This document shows positions 53,347 through 62,638 of a stretch of DNA of 64,000 nucleotides, piece by piece. Source of the stretch: Martinezella tropici (GTDB taxonomy: Bacteria > Pseudomonadota > Alphaproteobacteria > Rhizobiales > Rhizobiaceae); NCBI RefSeq assembly GCF_008370325.1, contig NZ_VNIP01000005.1, forward strand, positions 1-64,000. Direction: 5' to 3'. A program made the position numbers and the translations under genes. Position 1 is the first letter of the stretch; every line of letters begins with the position of its first letter. The notes under the pieces were generated by a model. That model worked only from the letters and a program-made list of their open reading frames with translations, did not search any database and was not told the DNA's origin.

Positions 53347-54192
53347 GCGAAGAGGCACCCGGAGGGACGCCCTTTTTCACGCAAAAACGATTCTAACGTG
53401 GATTATGAGGTAGTAGAGGAGCCAAACGCCTCCTCCCAGCGAGCAAACGACGCCCACAATGGCCTAAAACACGATGAAATAGAAAAAAGCTCCAAGCCCG
53501 TTCATGGGATCAGTTTCGGCGGGAGGCGAAATGACACCCGACGGCCTGTTAATTTATCCGATGTAGAACGGGCCGGAGGTGGCGTCCTTAGATAATCCAA
53601 CCTTTGGTGCATTTTGTATCGCCAGACGCCCACCGGAACATGTCGTCAACGTATTTTTGTTTCGCCAGATTATTGCCGGTGTAGACCGTAACCTTCGAAC
53701 CGGCGCCTTCCTCTTCGATTTTTACCCAATACACATAGGCGCCGCCGAGGTCGAAAGTGTTGAACGCAACTCCAATACCTTGCTCAGCATAAAGATCACT
53801 TGCTCCCCTATGAGGGGTCGTTTGCGGGGCTCTCAGACGAGGTCGCGAACCATCGTGACCAGGCGTTCCTCTTTGTCCGTCGCCGGCATCAGCTTTCGCG
53901 CGTGGGAGCTGCTCACCGCCAAGAGAGGCGCGTGGTTGTTTATATGGTTCCGCGCAGGCAGTGTCGTACCGCGATCGCATTAAGCCAGGATCTTGGAGCG
54001 GCTTGTAGTGCCGCTGTGGCCATCAGTCGATCATCGGCCGCGGTGCGCCATCTCCGCGGGCAAATCTCGCCTCGGCGCCCCTGCCACAATCCGGGCAGGC
54101 CGGATCCTTCCTCGGATTGACGAAGCTAAGCCTTCGTTCCAACGGTCGTCCAAACGATTGATTGGATCCGTCGAGCCAACTGCTCGCTGGAG
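53347..54192. other. long low-information region with one fragment
   Basis: About 850 bp between the small-protein cluster and an AraC gene. Apart from the minus-strand fragment near 53588-53780, open frames are short, lack ribosome sites and look non-coding. Confidence 0.5.
53588..53980 (-). pseudogene. 3' fragment of an unrecognised gene
   Basis: The last 60 or so residues look like real protein: VAFNTFDLGGAYVYWVKIEE, then GSKVTVYTGNNLAKQKYVDD and FRWASGDTKCTKG, an aromatic, β-rich C-terminus. Everything upstream in this frame (PRASLGGEQLPRAKADAGDG) is low-quality, and neighbouring frames contain short plausible pieces interrupted by stops. I interpret it as the surviving end of a decayed gene; the family is unknown. 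Confidence 0.4.
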
Positions 54193-55107
54193 TTATGTTT
54201 TGGCGCGGCCGGTACGGGGGAGATCATTTCGAGGGGGCGCGCCGAATTTACGCGAATACTCCCGGCTGAACTGGCTGGCGCTTTCGTAGCCGACCTCTAA
54301 CGCGACGGACGTGACAGTGCGACCACCGAGCGACAACAAACGCTTCGCCTCGATCATGCGAAAGTCCTTTTGATATTGAAGCGGACTTGTCCCAGCGATC
54401 GATCTGAAGTGATGGTGAAACGACGACAGACCCATTCCCACTGCGCTGGCCAGCGAGGACAACGACAGTCTCTCGCGAGCGCCATCCTGGATCAGCGCGA
54501 TAGCTTTGGCGATCTTGCTGGCATGGCTGCCCGGCAACAAAAGGTTGCGCAGCATCCCGCCATGCCTGCCGACCAAAATACGAAAATGAACTTCTCGGCG
54601 GATCAAGGGGATTATGACGTTCGCCGCGACCGAATTTTCCGGGAGCGACAGATATCGATCAACGGCTTCAATCAAAGCCGGTTCGGCCGATCCCGCCTCC
54701 AGCGTTTGAGCGTGTTTGTTCTCCCCCCCGTTCTCGCCGATCTGCTCAGCAAGGCTCCTTATGATTGTCAAATCGACAGAAATTAAAACCGCAAGATAAG
54801 GAGCAAAGGGAGCAGCATGTGTGACGCGTGTGGCGACCGGCAAGTCATGGCTGACGACCAATAGGTCGCTCGACGCAATTGACAGGGATTGCATGCCGGC
54901 AGAAATCTCCGCCGATCCCTGCAGAACTAACCCAAAGACGGGGCCGCAGATCGGCGCCTCAACTTGACCAGGGTGCGTCCTACACATTACCATCAACCCC
55001 GGCAGGTGGCTCCGTTTCTTCTCCTCCATGAGGGAGGCGCAATCCGAGGGTTCGTCCGCAAGCCGGGTAAGATGTTGCGCCTTGGAAATAAGTTGTTCAA
55101 TCCGCAT
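54193..55107 (-). CDS. AraC-family transcriptional regulator
   Basis: A 304-residue regulator of the AraC type with an N-terminal sensor resembling PF06719 (GPVFGLVLQGSAEISAGMQS, PYLAVLISVDLTIIRSLAEQ). The C-terminal DNA-binding domain from residue 190 has both helix-turn-helix units (LSSLASAVGMGLSSFHHHFR and VALEVGYESASQFSREYSRK). It stands alone, with decayed DNA on both sides. Such stand-alone AraC proteins usually control an oxidoreductase, which is not present here, so its target may have been lost or lie elsewhere. Confidence 0.92.
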   Translation of the reverse strand: MRIEQLISKAQHLTRLADEPSDCASLMEEKKRSHLPGLMVMCRTHPGQVEAPICGPVFGLVLQGSAEISAGMQSLSIASSDLLVVSHDLPVATRVTHAAPFAPYLAVLISVDLTIIRSLAEQIGENGGENKHAQTLEAGSAEPALIEAVDRYLSLPENSVAANVIIPLIRREVHFRILVGRHGGMLRNLLLPGSHASKIAKAIALIQDGARERLSLSSLASAVGMGLSSFHHHFRSIAGTSPLQYQKDFRMIEAKRLLSLGGRTVTSVALEVGYESASQFSREYSRKFGAPPRNDLPRTGRAKT

Positions 55108-55516
55108 CTAGTGCTCCGCCGCATCCTGATCGGGGTAGGGCGCCGCGCACGGCAAAACGTGTGCCTTGCAATGTCGAATATTTCGCTATCTGGTGCTGCG
55201 CATTTAACTGTGCTGACATCGCGTTGTTTCTCGCCGTGTCGTCCATCCAATCCACATCGAGAGGACTAAGGCTCGCAACCACGTCCTCCAGCGTCTGGTC
55301 AATTGCCTGCATCAGCGTCCCACGATCAGATATTCGGTCACTTTCGCGCGTTCCACTCCTTCATGAGTTCCGAAGTGGTAGCGTCGCTCTCATTAAATCC
55401 CGAGCGCATTTCCAGACTTCCCTGTCTTGCGCGGGACGAATTGCGTATTTTACGGAGTAAAGAGGGGGTTTGTTACATTCCTGTGTGAAATCATTAGTGA
55501 TCAGCGTCGAACAAAC
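55108..55516. other. gap before IS66 remnant
   Basis: About 410 bp upstream of the AraC gene; presumably includes its promoter. A minus-strand frame (55097-55312) overlapping the AraC start has no recognised family. Nothing else is supported. Confidence 0.5.
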
Positions 55517-56493
55517 GTAAGCGCATTTTCCATGCGCATTGACGTAGACGGCATCGCTGACCCCAGCCCCTCCCGCGGTAGCGATATTCGGCTCTATCAG
55601 GCGGCGGAGGTTTTGGGGAAATTGAACGGCAGCAGGTCTCCAATGCCTGCCGTTTCGTCGCGCTGAGGTAATTCTGTGAGCGCGTAGCGCAGCCAGGTGA
55701 GTGGATCGACGCCACAGGCGCGGCAAGTCAGCATCAGACTGTAGATTACGGCGCTGGCCCTGGCTCCGTCAGCGAGTATCGCTGAACAGCCACGATTTTC
55801 TTCCGGTCACAAAAACTCTGATGTCGCGTTCCAGAATTTTGTTATCGATCGGAATCCTGCCGTCGCCGATGTAGCGCGTCAGGTAATCCCATTGGTTCAG
55901 GGTGTAGGAGACGGCATCACCGAGCTTGGTATCCGGTACGACCTTCGGCGCGATATTGTCGAGCCACGACTTGAGTGCGTTTAGGACAGGCAGGCTGTGC
56001 TGCTGGCGGAAGCGGCGAATGCAGTCTGCTTTCGTCTCGCCGGCATCCGGGGCCTTATTTTTTGCCTGCTTTTCGATCCGGTAAAGCTGCTCGAAGAACC
56101 GGAGTGCCTGTTCCGGCGGCCCGCCTCCATTCTTCCTGGTTTTGAGAGCCTCGACGAAGCGCCGCCGTGAATGGGCCATGCATCCGACTTGGGTTGCGCC
56201 ATGTAATGTGCGCCAGGCTGTGTAGCCATCAGTCACCAATATACCGCGGTAGTCGCCGAGAAAGGTCTGCGGGTGGATCTGGCCGCGGCCCGGTTGATAA
56301 TCGAGAAGCACGATTGGCTCCTCACTATTCTCGCCGCTGCGATAGGCCCACATGTACGACGTGCTGGTGGCTTTCCGAAACGCCAGGCTCTGAACACGCT
56401 GCGACGAGCTGATCACGCGAAGCAGGGTCATATCGACGGCGGCCGTCGCGACCAAGCCGCACCTGCAGTTTAGGAGCATCTTCATCCATGATT
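55517..56493 (-). mobile_element. IS66-family remnant (right end intact, internal deletion)
   Basis: The right end begins GTAAGCGCATTTTCCATGCG at 55517, the standard IS66 terminal GTAAGCG. Inside are the C-terminal part of TnpC and, at the other side, a short N-terminal piece of the first IS66 gene (DEDAPKLQVRLGRDGRRR in another frame). They are joined near 56383 with everything between missing, including TnpB. The left terminal repeat was not found. Confidence 0.8.
55597..56383 (-). pseudogene. IS66 transposase TnpC, C-terminal part, frameshifted
   Basis: The reading KATSTSYMWAYRSGENSEEP, LLDYQPGRGQIHPQTFLGDY, LVTDGYTAWRTL and CMAHSRRRFVEALK is the catalytic core and zinc region of IS66 TnpC. 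Near 55770 the frame breaks inside FSDT; the end DGARASAVIYSLMLTCRACG to LLPFNFPKTSAA continues in another frame to a stop at 55597. The N-terminal half is deleted. Not functional. Confidence 0.88.
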
Positions 56494-56494
56494 T

Positions 56495-56520
56495 GGTGTC
56501 CACCTATTTTGGTGGACACC
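56495..56520. repeat. perfect 10-bp hairpin at the edge of the IS66 remnant
   Basis: GGTGTCCACC (56495-56504) and GGTGGACACC (56511-56520) flank TATTTT. It could be an old terminator-like structure or a junction left by element decay. Confidence 0.6.
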
Positions 56521-56870
56521 TTGTATGGGGATTTCATTGTCAAGGGCCTGGGCACCGGTTTCGTGGCAAAGCGGTTAGAATCGCCACCTCAGACCGGTCG
56601 GTTACTGCCCGTGCGATGATCCGTGAGCATCAAATTTGAGGGGAGCCTGCCTTTGGGCGCATCGCATTGCGCCGCAACCTTGTATTCGGTGAGGTCTCCA
56701 AAAGACCCGAACCATGAAGCAGTCGTTGGCTTCAGCAGCAAGGCTCCGAGGCGGCGGGCCCATTCTCATGACGGCAAATAATGCCATGGTGTCCATCGGG
56801 ATACCGCCACCTCGAATCGATACACGCGGGCTCTTTACGGCGTCGATCCATCAAGCGCCCTGCAGTGTGG
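56521..56870. other. gap downstream of IS110 transposase
   Basis: About 350 bp between the IS66 remnant and the transposase stop; it must contain the right end of the IS110 element. The 9-mer GCCACCTCG at 56806-56814 recurs at 58066-58074 on the other side of the transposase. No gene is supported. Confidence 0.5.
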
Positions 56871-58028
56871 TCAATTCATCGGGCGCAATGTGACGCCCGT
56901 CGGGATTTCGCCGACGGTAACCAATCGCCAGAGCGCGATGAGCAACTTTCGTGCGAGTGCCACGATCATCGTCGTTTTGCGGGCACCTTGTGCCGCTCGT
57001 GCGTGGTACCATTGCGTTAAATCACTACTTTCTTGGAACCTCAGGAAGCGCCAAGCCAATTGTATCAGCCCGCGTCGCACCCGGGCATTCCCTGCTTTGG
57101 CCAACCCCTTCTCGCGTCGTTTCGATCCGCTCTCGTCGGGGGAGCCTGTCAGACCGGCGTAACGCGCCACCGCCCGCCGGTCTCTGAGGTTGCGGCTAAG
57201 AACCTCATGGACCAGCATGTCGGCTGTCTCAATCCCGACACCAATCACGCGCGCCAGTAGTACAACCATTGCGTTATGTCCCGACGTAGGCGCCTGCTCA
57301 AGCTGGGCGATTCTGGCTTTTTCAATCATCGTCATTTGATCGCGCAGCATTGAAAGCCGAGCCATGTCGCGCCGCATCTCTGCCAGGATATTCGGCGGAA
57401 GCGGCTGTCCTTCCGGAGTGCGCAAGTCCGGCAATTTCTTCGGCGCCCGGCGAAGTTCGGGCTTGAAGCCACGGATGCCCAGCCGAGCCAGCGCCCCTTT
57501 CATGCGATTGATTATCCGCGTTTTCTCGCTGACCAGGTTCTCCCGCTCGCGGCTCGGCCGCTTGGCGTCCTCTTCCGCCAGTGATGGGATCGCCACCATA
57601 CCGCAGTGCCCACGCTCGCCACGCAGCCAGCCGAGGAACACGCGCATCAGCATGGCCGTGTCTAGCCTGTCAGTTTTTGCCCGTCGATGTTCACGGTTCA
57701 CGGCGACGCTGGTCGAATGGATGACGTGAGCTTCTACGCCTCGCGTCTCCAGCCACCGGGCCAGCCAGAAGCCATCTCGCCCAGCCTCGAAGGCCAGCGT
57801 GACTCGCTCCATCGGCATCCCAGAAGCCTCAGCCTCCGACCGCCAGCGCGTGATTAGGTCGAGCAAAGCATTCGGATCGGGATCGAGTTTCTTGAGGGGA
57901 TGCCGCTGTATGCCGGGAAGCATTCCGGCCACCAGCCAGCTATTCTGACTCATCTCTATAACGATGAGCACAGTGCGCGCTTGATCTAAAACAGTAATTG
58001 ATCGGCTGAGATCTTCGACTTTGGACAT
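56871..58028 (-). CDS. IS110-family transposase, apparently intact
   Basis: A 385-residue DEDD/Ser transposase. The RuvC-like N-terminal domain has VIEMSQNSWLVAG (Glu in place of the first Asp, as I recall from rhizobial relatives), AFEAGRDGFWLARWL and KTDRLDTAMLM. The C-terminal Transposase_20 domain has LLARVIGVGIETADMLVHEV, ARYAGLTGSPDESGS with the candidate catalytic Ser, and GLAKAGNARVRRGLIQLAWR. The frame is unbroken and length is normal. IS110 elements excise as circles and use a bridge RNA encoded in a non-coding end to choose the target. The only apparently intact insertion sequence in the window. Confidence 0.93.
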   Translation of the reverse strand: MSKVEDLSRSITVLDQARTVLIVIEMSQNSWLVAGMLPGIQRHPLKKLDPDPNALLDLITRWRSEAEASGMPMERVTLAFEAGRDGFWLARWLETRGVEAHVIHSTSVAVNREHRRAKTDRLDTAMLMRVFLGWLRGERGHCGMVAIPSLAEEDAKRPSRERENLVSEKTRIINRMKGALARLGIRGFKPELRRAPKKLPDLRTPEGQPLPPNILAEMRRDMARLSMLRDQMTMIEKARIAQLEQAPTSGHNAMVVLLARVIGVGIETADMLVHEVLSRNLRDRRAVARYAGLTGSPDESGSKRREKGLAKAGNARVRRGLIQLAWRFLRFQESSDLTQWYHARAAQGARKTTMIVALARKLLIALWRLVTVGEIPTGVTLRPMN

Positions 58029-58228
58029 GGCAGGCTATCCTTCGGGTTGATCGCACGACGATGGTGCCACCTCGCCGCTTTCCCGCATAGCTTCTCATGC
58101 CTGAGAGCACTGCGCTTCAGAAGGTTCACAGAAATTCGCGCTTACGATAGGACGAAATCCTGCCCGAGCTGATCGCGTTAAAACGGCGTGAGGAACGTGA
58201 AACAGATCGACGCTCGATTCCGACGTAT
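58029..58228. other. left-end region of IS110 element, candidate bridge RNA location
   Basis: About 200 bp between the transposase start and the DapD-like stop. In IS110-group elements the bridge RNA is encoded upstream of the transposase, which would be here. I cannot fold it reliably by eye, and the element's exact end is not resolved. Confidence 0.35.
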
Positions 58229-59212
58229 CTATTGGTGGAGCTTCATGTTCAACCCGTTCCATCCAGGCGATGGCAAGGCTTCTACGTTTCCCTGCACAGC
58301 ATTGCGGCGGAATAGAAGCCCCGGCTTGCCGGAGAGATCAATTGCTTTGACGATCTGGCCGTCAGGAAGGCTGACCGGCATACCGGCGGTCACGTAGCAA
58401 CCGGCTTCGACAACGCAATCGTCACCCAGCGCGATACCAACCCCGGCATTTGCTCCGACCAGGCAGTTTCTGCCGATCGTCACCACTTGCTTGCCGCCGC
58501 CGGATGTCGTCCCCATAAGGGAGGCGCCACCGCCGATGTGCGTTCCTTCGCCAACGCTGACACCGAGGCTAAGCCGTCCCTCGATCGCTGTCGCCCCACG
58601 CGTCGAGGAACCCGTGTTGCAGAAACCAGCGCCGAGCACAGTCGTTCCTGGCGCGAGATAAGCGCCCAAGCGTACATTCTCAGTGTTCATAACCTTGACG
58701 CCCGTTGGCACAACGTAATCCGTCATACGCGGGAAAGGCCAGACACTCCCGACTGTGACTTCCTGCCCGCTAATTCGTGCCGTGTGCTGCACCTCCTCGA
58801 CGCGTTCTGGCAGACAGGGGCCTACCGAAGTCCAGGCAACGTTGACAAAAAAGTCCAGAGCGCCCGCGAGACTGACCTGATCAGGTGTCGCTAGGCGGGC
58901 GCTCAGGAGGTAAAGGCGCAAGTAAACATCACAAAGATCTACCGCCTTCTCGTGAAGATCGCGGATTTTGGTTTGAATCGGGACGATGTAAACGTCCCGA
59001 ACGGCGTCGTGTCGGGCGACGCCGGAGAAAGATCGTCCGAGGCGTCGCGAGAGGTCGGCTTCGTCGATGCGAACCGTACCTGTATGATCATCGTCATCAC
59101 CACGCCATGTCCTGAGGTAACGAGCCTCAATGACCCGTCCGCTGCTATCGACTGACGACAGACCTAGCGCTGTTACACCTTTACCGAATTTTTTTTCGTT
59201 ATCTTTGAGCAT
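58229..59212 (-). CDS. dapD: tetrahydrodipicolinate N-succinyltransferase (DapD, pseudomonad/actinobacterial type)
   Basis: A 327-residue acyltransferase. From about residue 165 (FPRMTDYVVPTGVKVMNTEN) it forms a left-handed β-helix with hexapeptide repeats (VRLGAYLAPGTTVLGAGFCN, GGGASLMGTTSGGGKQVVTI, CLVGANAGVGIALGDDCVVE), ending LLFRRNAVQGNVEAL. These segments match the longer DapD type of Pseudomonas, which makes N-succinyl-2-amino-6-oxopimelate in lysine/DAP synthesis. Rhizobia normally carry a different chromosomal DapD, so this copy, wedged between IS110 and decayed genes, looks acquired. It may serve a secondary pathway. The product assignment is good; its physiological role is unclear. 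Confidence 0.85.
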   Translation of the reverse strand: MLKDNEKKFGKGVTALGLSSVDSSGRVIEARYLRTWRGDDDDHTGTVRIDEADLSRRLGRSFSGVARHDAVRDVYIVPIQTKIRDLHEKAVDLCDVYLRLYLLSARLATPDQVSLAGALDFFVNVAWTSVGPCLPERVEEVQHTARISGQEVTVGSVWPFPRMTDYVVPTGVKVMNTENVRLGAYLAPGTTVLGAGFCNTGSSTRGATAIEGRLSLGVSVGEGTHIGGGASLMGTTSGGGKQVVTIGRNCLVGANAGVGIALGDDCVVEAGCYVTAGMPVSLPDGQIVKAIDLSGKPGLLFRRNAVQGNVEALPSPGWNGLNMKLHQ

Positions 59213-59447
59213 TAAAGTGCCTCAAACTATGGATTGCGAGTTGCGAGATAAACGAGCGTCTTAGTCAAGATGCGTTTGCCGTCTTGAGGATTTGCCAACG
59301 GAAACAAAGGATCCCCAAGCAAACGAAATCGCTGAAGCCCGCAGTGCGGAATTCTCTACTGATAACATCATGGCCATAGCCATTCCTTCCTGTTCGAACC
59401 AATTCCTCTTTTCGTTCCGGCGAGCGCGGACGTTACAGAAAGTGTCC

Positions 59448-59765
59448 TCACGAAGTGGTGTAATGGATGCTGCCGGATGAGTACCGTTGACGGAGAATCT
59501 GGGCAAACCGCGTCGCATATTCGACGAGCACCAACTTGAGTTCGGAATGCCCCGCTCGACAAGCGCCTGCGTAAAAGCGCCCGTTCCCAGGTCCAAGTTC
59601 CAGGACTGGACCACCACCTGCGCTTATCTCGGACGTTATCAATTGGCCCAATGCCTTTCCCGAGGGAACGACAGAGGCAATGCGGAGCGGATGTGCCACC
59701 CAGGTGCGGAAGAATGGCAAAACATCGGACATATAGGCTCTCTCCAGAGTGGGGAATGCGTTCAA
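59448..59765 (-). pseudogene. phospholipid N-methyltransferase (PmtA-like) fragment
   Basis: FFRTWVAHPLRIASVVPSGK, LGQLITSEISAGGGPVLELG and LKLVLVEYATRFAQILRQRY are N-terminal PmtA/rRNA-methyltransferase-like segments including the SAM motif. Between them the expected GTGAFTQALVERGIPNS occurs in the next frame, so a +1 and a -1 shift flank it. The reading stops after YSSGSIHYTTS, and the C-terminal half is missing. Sequencing error could explain a shift pair but not the truncation. Confidence 0.75.
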
Positions 59766-59822
59766 GGCAGCTGGCCGATTTCAGGGCCACAACCCGGCGC
59801 GGAAAATGATCTAGAAAGGCCA

Positions 59823-60040
59823 TCAATCAGCATTCACGGTCCCCTTCCCACTCAACCATAGCCGAGCAGCTACCCGTTCATCGCCGAGATCGACATCGAG
59901 GACGGCGGCGTTCGGCGTCGTTTCATGCAACAGATGGAGGCGTGATCGACGGAGCTCGCCGGCCCAAGTACCTCGAAGCCCTGATTTCCAAAGCGATGAA
60001 AAACTCGTCCTGGACAACGAGTTACATATTCTCTTCGCAT
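59823..60040 (-). pseudogene. REC-only response regulator, decayed across three frames
   Basis: Pieces of a receiver domain appear in succession on the minus strand in different frames: VQDEFFIALEI (acidic pocket side, first frame), GFEVLGPASSVDHA (second frame), then ETTPNAAVLDVDLGDERVAARL (third frame, with the phospho-acceptor-type LDVDLG). They are in the right order and spacing for one small stand-alone receiver. At least two frameshifts make it non-functional. Confidence 0.6.
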
Positions 60041-60209
60041 CGAGCCAGAGCGACGCCGTTAGTCGCACGGGCATGCGCGAAGGCCATGCGGCACATCGAT
60101 CGAATGCTAAACGGTGGATCTGGCTTGGAAAATGGGCCAGCAAGTTGCTAGCCCAGGTGGGAGGTACATGACTTTCAGGGGATCGAGCCGAGGCAAATGC
60201 CCGAAGCGT

Positions 60210-61073
60210 TCACGCTTGAGGCGATGTCTTACCTGCAATGGCGAGCAAGACAGGTGACGCAATTTCAACGATGCTGTCGACGGTATAGTCCTCGATGATC
60301 GCCAGAACGGCATCATCAACTTTCTGGCGATCCGCGTCATTCAACGCCGCATAGGGGGCCATGTAGGTGTGGAGCTCCCGCATCGCATCGAGGTAGGCAC
60401 GTCCGCCATATCCTTTCCAGATAGTCTCGAACTCTACGACCTTGATATCTGTGAATCCGGCAGATTGCATCGCCGTCGCAACCCGCGCCGGATCGGCCAA
60501 TGTCACAAAAGCATCGGAGGCGGGAGGGGGCGGACTATCGGGGAATATGGTTCGCAACGCCTTCGCCATCACCATGAATGGCCCTCCTCCCGGTAGCGTT
60601 TTCCAGCTCGCTATGCATGCTTTGCCGCCGGACCGCAGTACCCTGTGCATTTCGCTCAGCCCCTTTTCCCAATCACGAAAAAGGCTGATCCCCAAGATTG
60701 AGAACGTAAGGTCGAATGAGTTGTCCGGCAGGCGTAGGTCTTCGCCGTTCATGACATGCGCTGACGCAAAGGGAAACGGCGCGAGACGATCCGATAGCAA
60801 TCTGACCATGCCAGGAGCGATATCGACAGCAACTACGCTGGCGCCACTAAAAGCTGCGGGGACGCTGAGAGCTCCAGCGCCTGCACCTATGTCGAGAATT
60901 CGGGATTGGAAGGGGACCGGCTCCATCAATCGAAGGGCTTCGACCGCAATCGGCGCTGTAACCCGGGCGCCGGTCAGTTCGTAGACCCGCGCAAACTCGT
61001 CGCTCATGTAGTCGATGGCTGGCGCACTTACCTGCCAGTTCGGTGTGTTTGATGTGTCGGGGTAGGTCGCCAT
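60210..61073 (-). CDS. class I SAM-dependent methyltransferase
   Basis: A 287-residue methyltransferase. Motif I is ILDIGAGAGALSVPA and its acidic strand end is VVAVDIAPGM. Post-I and motif II follow as GEDLRLPDNSFDLTFSILGI and MHRVLRSGGKACIASW. It resembles the UbiE/small-molecule group, including ubiquinone and arsenite-type enzymes, but the arsenite Cys set is absent. An AraC regulator gene lies upstream in the same direction with about 115 bp between. The substrate is unknown. Confidence 0.88.
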   Translation of the reverse strand: MATYPDTSNTPNWQVSAPAIDYMSDEFARVYELTGARVTAPIAVEALRLMEPVPFQSRILDIGAGAGALSVPAAFSGASVVAVDIAPGMVRLLSDRLAPFPFASAHVMNGEDLRLPDNSFDLTFSILGISLFRDWEKGLSEMHRVLRSGGKACIASWKTLPGGGPFMVMAKALRTIFPDSPPPPASDAFVTLADPARVATAMQSAGFTDIKVVEFETIWKGYGGRAYLDAMRELHTYMAPYAALNDADRQKVDDAVLAIIEDYTVDSIVEIASPVLLAIAGKTSPQA

Positions 61074-61189
61074 AGTTCGCTTAAATCCTCACGTCCTGTC
61101 TTTGATGACGACAGCCTTAAGCCTGGTGCGGGGGATGGTATTGTACATCCTTGCATAGGCTCGACATTCTTCCGCGTCGATCCAAAAGG

Positions 61190-62101
61190 TTAGCCGGCGA
61201 GCTGGGTTGGCGTGGCGCCGTATACCCGCTTGATCCACTTTGTCATGTGGCTTTGGTCACTGAAGCCTGTGGCCGCGGATATCTCGGCCAGCGACACCTT
61301 ACGAGCCTGGATCATCGCTCGTGCCGTCTCCAGTCTGCGGCGAATGACGTACTTGTAAGGACTGATGCCCATGGTCGACTGGAAAAGGCGTGCAAACTGA
61401 AATCGTCCACAGCTTACGATTTCCGCAAGGCTATCCAGACTAAGCGTTTCATCCAAGTTTGCGCGAATGAAGCTATCTAGACGATTGATGCTATTTAAGT
61501 CCAACTGCTCGCAATTGGGCGGAGGGCTTTGGTCCAGATGTTGTCGCACCAGATGCGCAAGAAGAGCATCCGTCGCTGCGTTCCAGAATAGCGTGCCGTT
61601 CGGATGGCCAGCGGCAGCTTCCGCCTTCAGCACGTGAGCAACGTGCGCAATGAAACCATCTCGCCCGTTGAGCTGCTCGATCAAGCCGGCGTTGTGGCCG
61701 AGCAGATCGCTCGTTGCAAGCGCCAGGCACTCTGGTGAAATCCGTAAAACAATTCCGGACATCGAGCCCCCGAAAGCGGTGGAGTGACGGGCCTGCACGG
61801 GGCAAAGGCAAAGCGATCCCGGTGTAATGTGATGTCGGAGACGTTTGCCGTCGATCATATGTTCTACCGATGTCGGCAACGAGCAACCGATACCGATCAT
61901 ATGATGTGTCGCCACGCCGCTCGTAAACGTGCCTTTTCTGAAACTTACTCGTGCGACAGCAATGCCGTATTCCGACGTCGGAGCTGACGCGCTGACGACC
62001 TTGATCTCTTCGCCGACCTGGAGCATCGCGGATGCTTCCTCCTTCGTGCCCGCGGGCCGGGCGGGAAGCGCGATGGATGATTTCCTGTGTCTAGAACTCA
62101 C
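61190..62101 (-). CDS. AraC-family transcriptional regulator
   Basis: A 303-residue AraC regulator with an AraC-binding-like N-terminal domain (SLPTSVEHMIDGKRLRHHIT, PGSLCLCPVQARHSTAFG) and a C-terminal domain holding the two helix-turn-helix units (LDSLAEIVSCGRFQFARLFQ and LAEISAATGFSDQSHMTKWI). It precedes the methyltransferase on the same strand and could be its regulator. The effector is unknown. Confidence 0.92.
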   Translation of the reverse strand: MSSRHRKSSIALPARPAGTKEEASAMLQVGEEIKVVSASAPTSEYGIAVARVSFRKGTFTSGVATHHMIGIGCSLPTSVEHMIDGKRLRHHITPGSLCLCPVQARHSTAFGGSMSGIVLRISPECLALATSDLLGHNAGLIEQLNGRDGFIAHVAHVLKAEAAAGHPNGTLFWNAATDALLAHLVRQHLDQSPPPNCEQLDLNSINRLDSFIRANLDETLSLDSLAEIVSCGRFQFARLFQSTMGISPYKYVIRRRLETARAMIQARKVSLAEISAATGFSDQSHMTKWIKRVYGATPTQLAG

Positions 62102-62477
62102 ACTCTATCTCCTTCTGCAGTCGAATAGTTGCGCAAGCAGCGCACGTGCCACAGCGCCGCCTTGCTTATGGGTTACATGGGCAGGGAGGACATGCAGGCG
62201 CTGATGTGTTGGAATGTAAATTGTCACTTTCCTGTTGCACCACCCGCTACTCTTTGCCTCTGAGCTTCTGATTGATCAGGTCTGAGTGTCCCAAAATCCG
62301 GTGCCTTAATCTCTTTACGCTTGTCGAGGCCGGAATGTTACCGTACGCCGCCGACCTGATCGGCCTTTCAAACTGATCAGGGCGGTTAGACATCGCTCAG
62401 AGACAATCACAGGGTTGACGCTCGAAAAGAATAAGCGGTTCTCCCTGCCAACACTTCGCGATGAAGGAGGGGGCTTT
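62102..62477. other. gap with probable IS21 left-end sequence
   Basis: About 375 bp between the AraC gene start and an IS21 istA fragment. The last 150 bp or so probably belong to the IS21 leader; a clear terminal repeat was not identified. No other feature is supported. Confidence 0.4.
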
Positions 62478-62638
62478 GATGCCGGCAAAGGGAAGGCTGA
62501 CCATGAGACATTTGCGACAAATGCTGCGGCTTGCGGCAAGCGGCACCAGCTCGCGTGAGATTGCCGTCGTGTTGGAATCGCGCGTAGCACGGTGCAGGAT
62601 AATCTGCAGCGTGCAGCGGCGGTTGGTGTTGTAGAACA
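62478..62638 (+). pseudogene. IS21-family istA, N-terminal fragment with frameshift
   Basis: MPAKGRLTMRHLRQMLRLAA, SSREIAVVLE is the start of IstA (helix-turn-helix). The expected GIARSTVQDNLQRAAAVG follows in a shifted frame after a lost base near 62575. The gene then runs directly into IS66 sequence in opposite orientation near 62630, so about 90% of istA and all of istB are missing. Confidence 0.8.
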
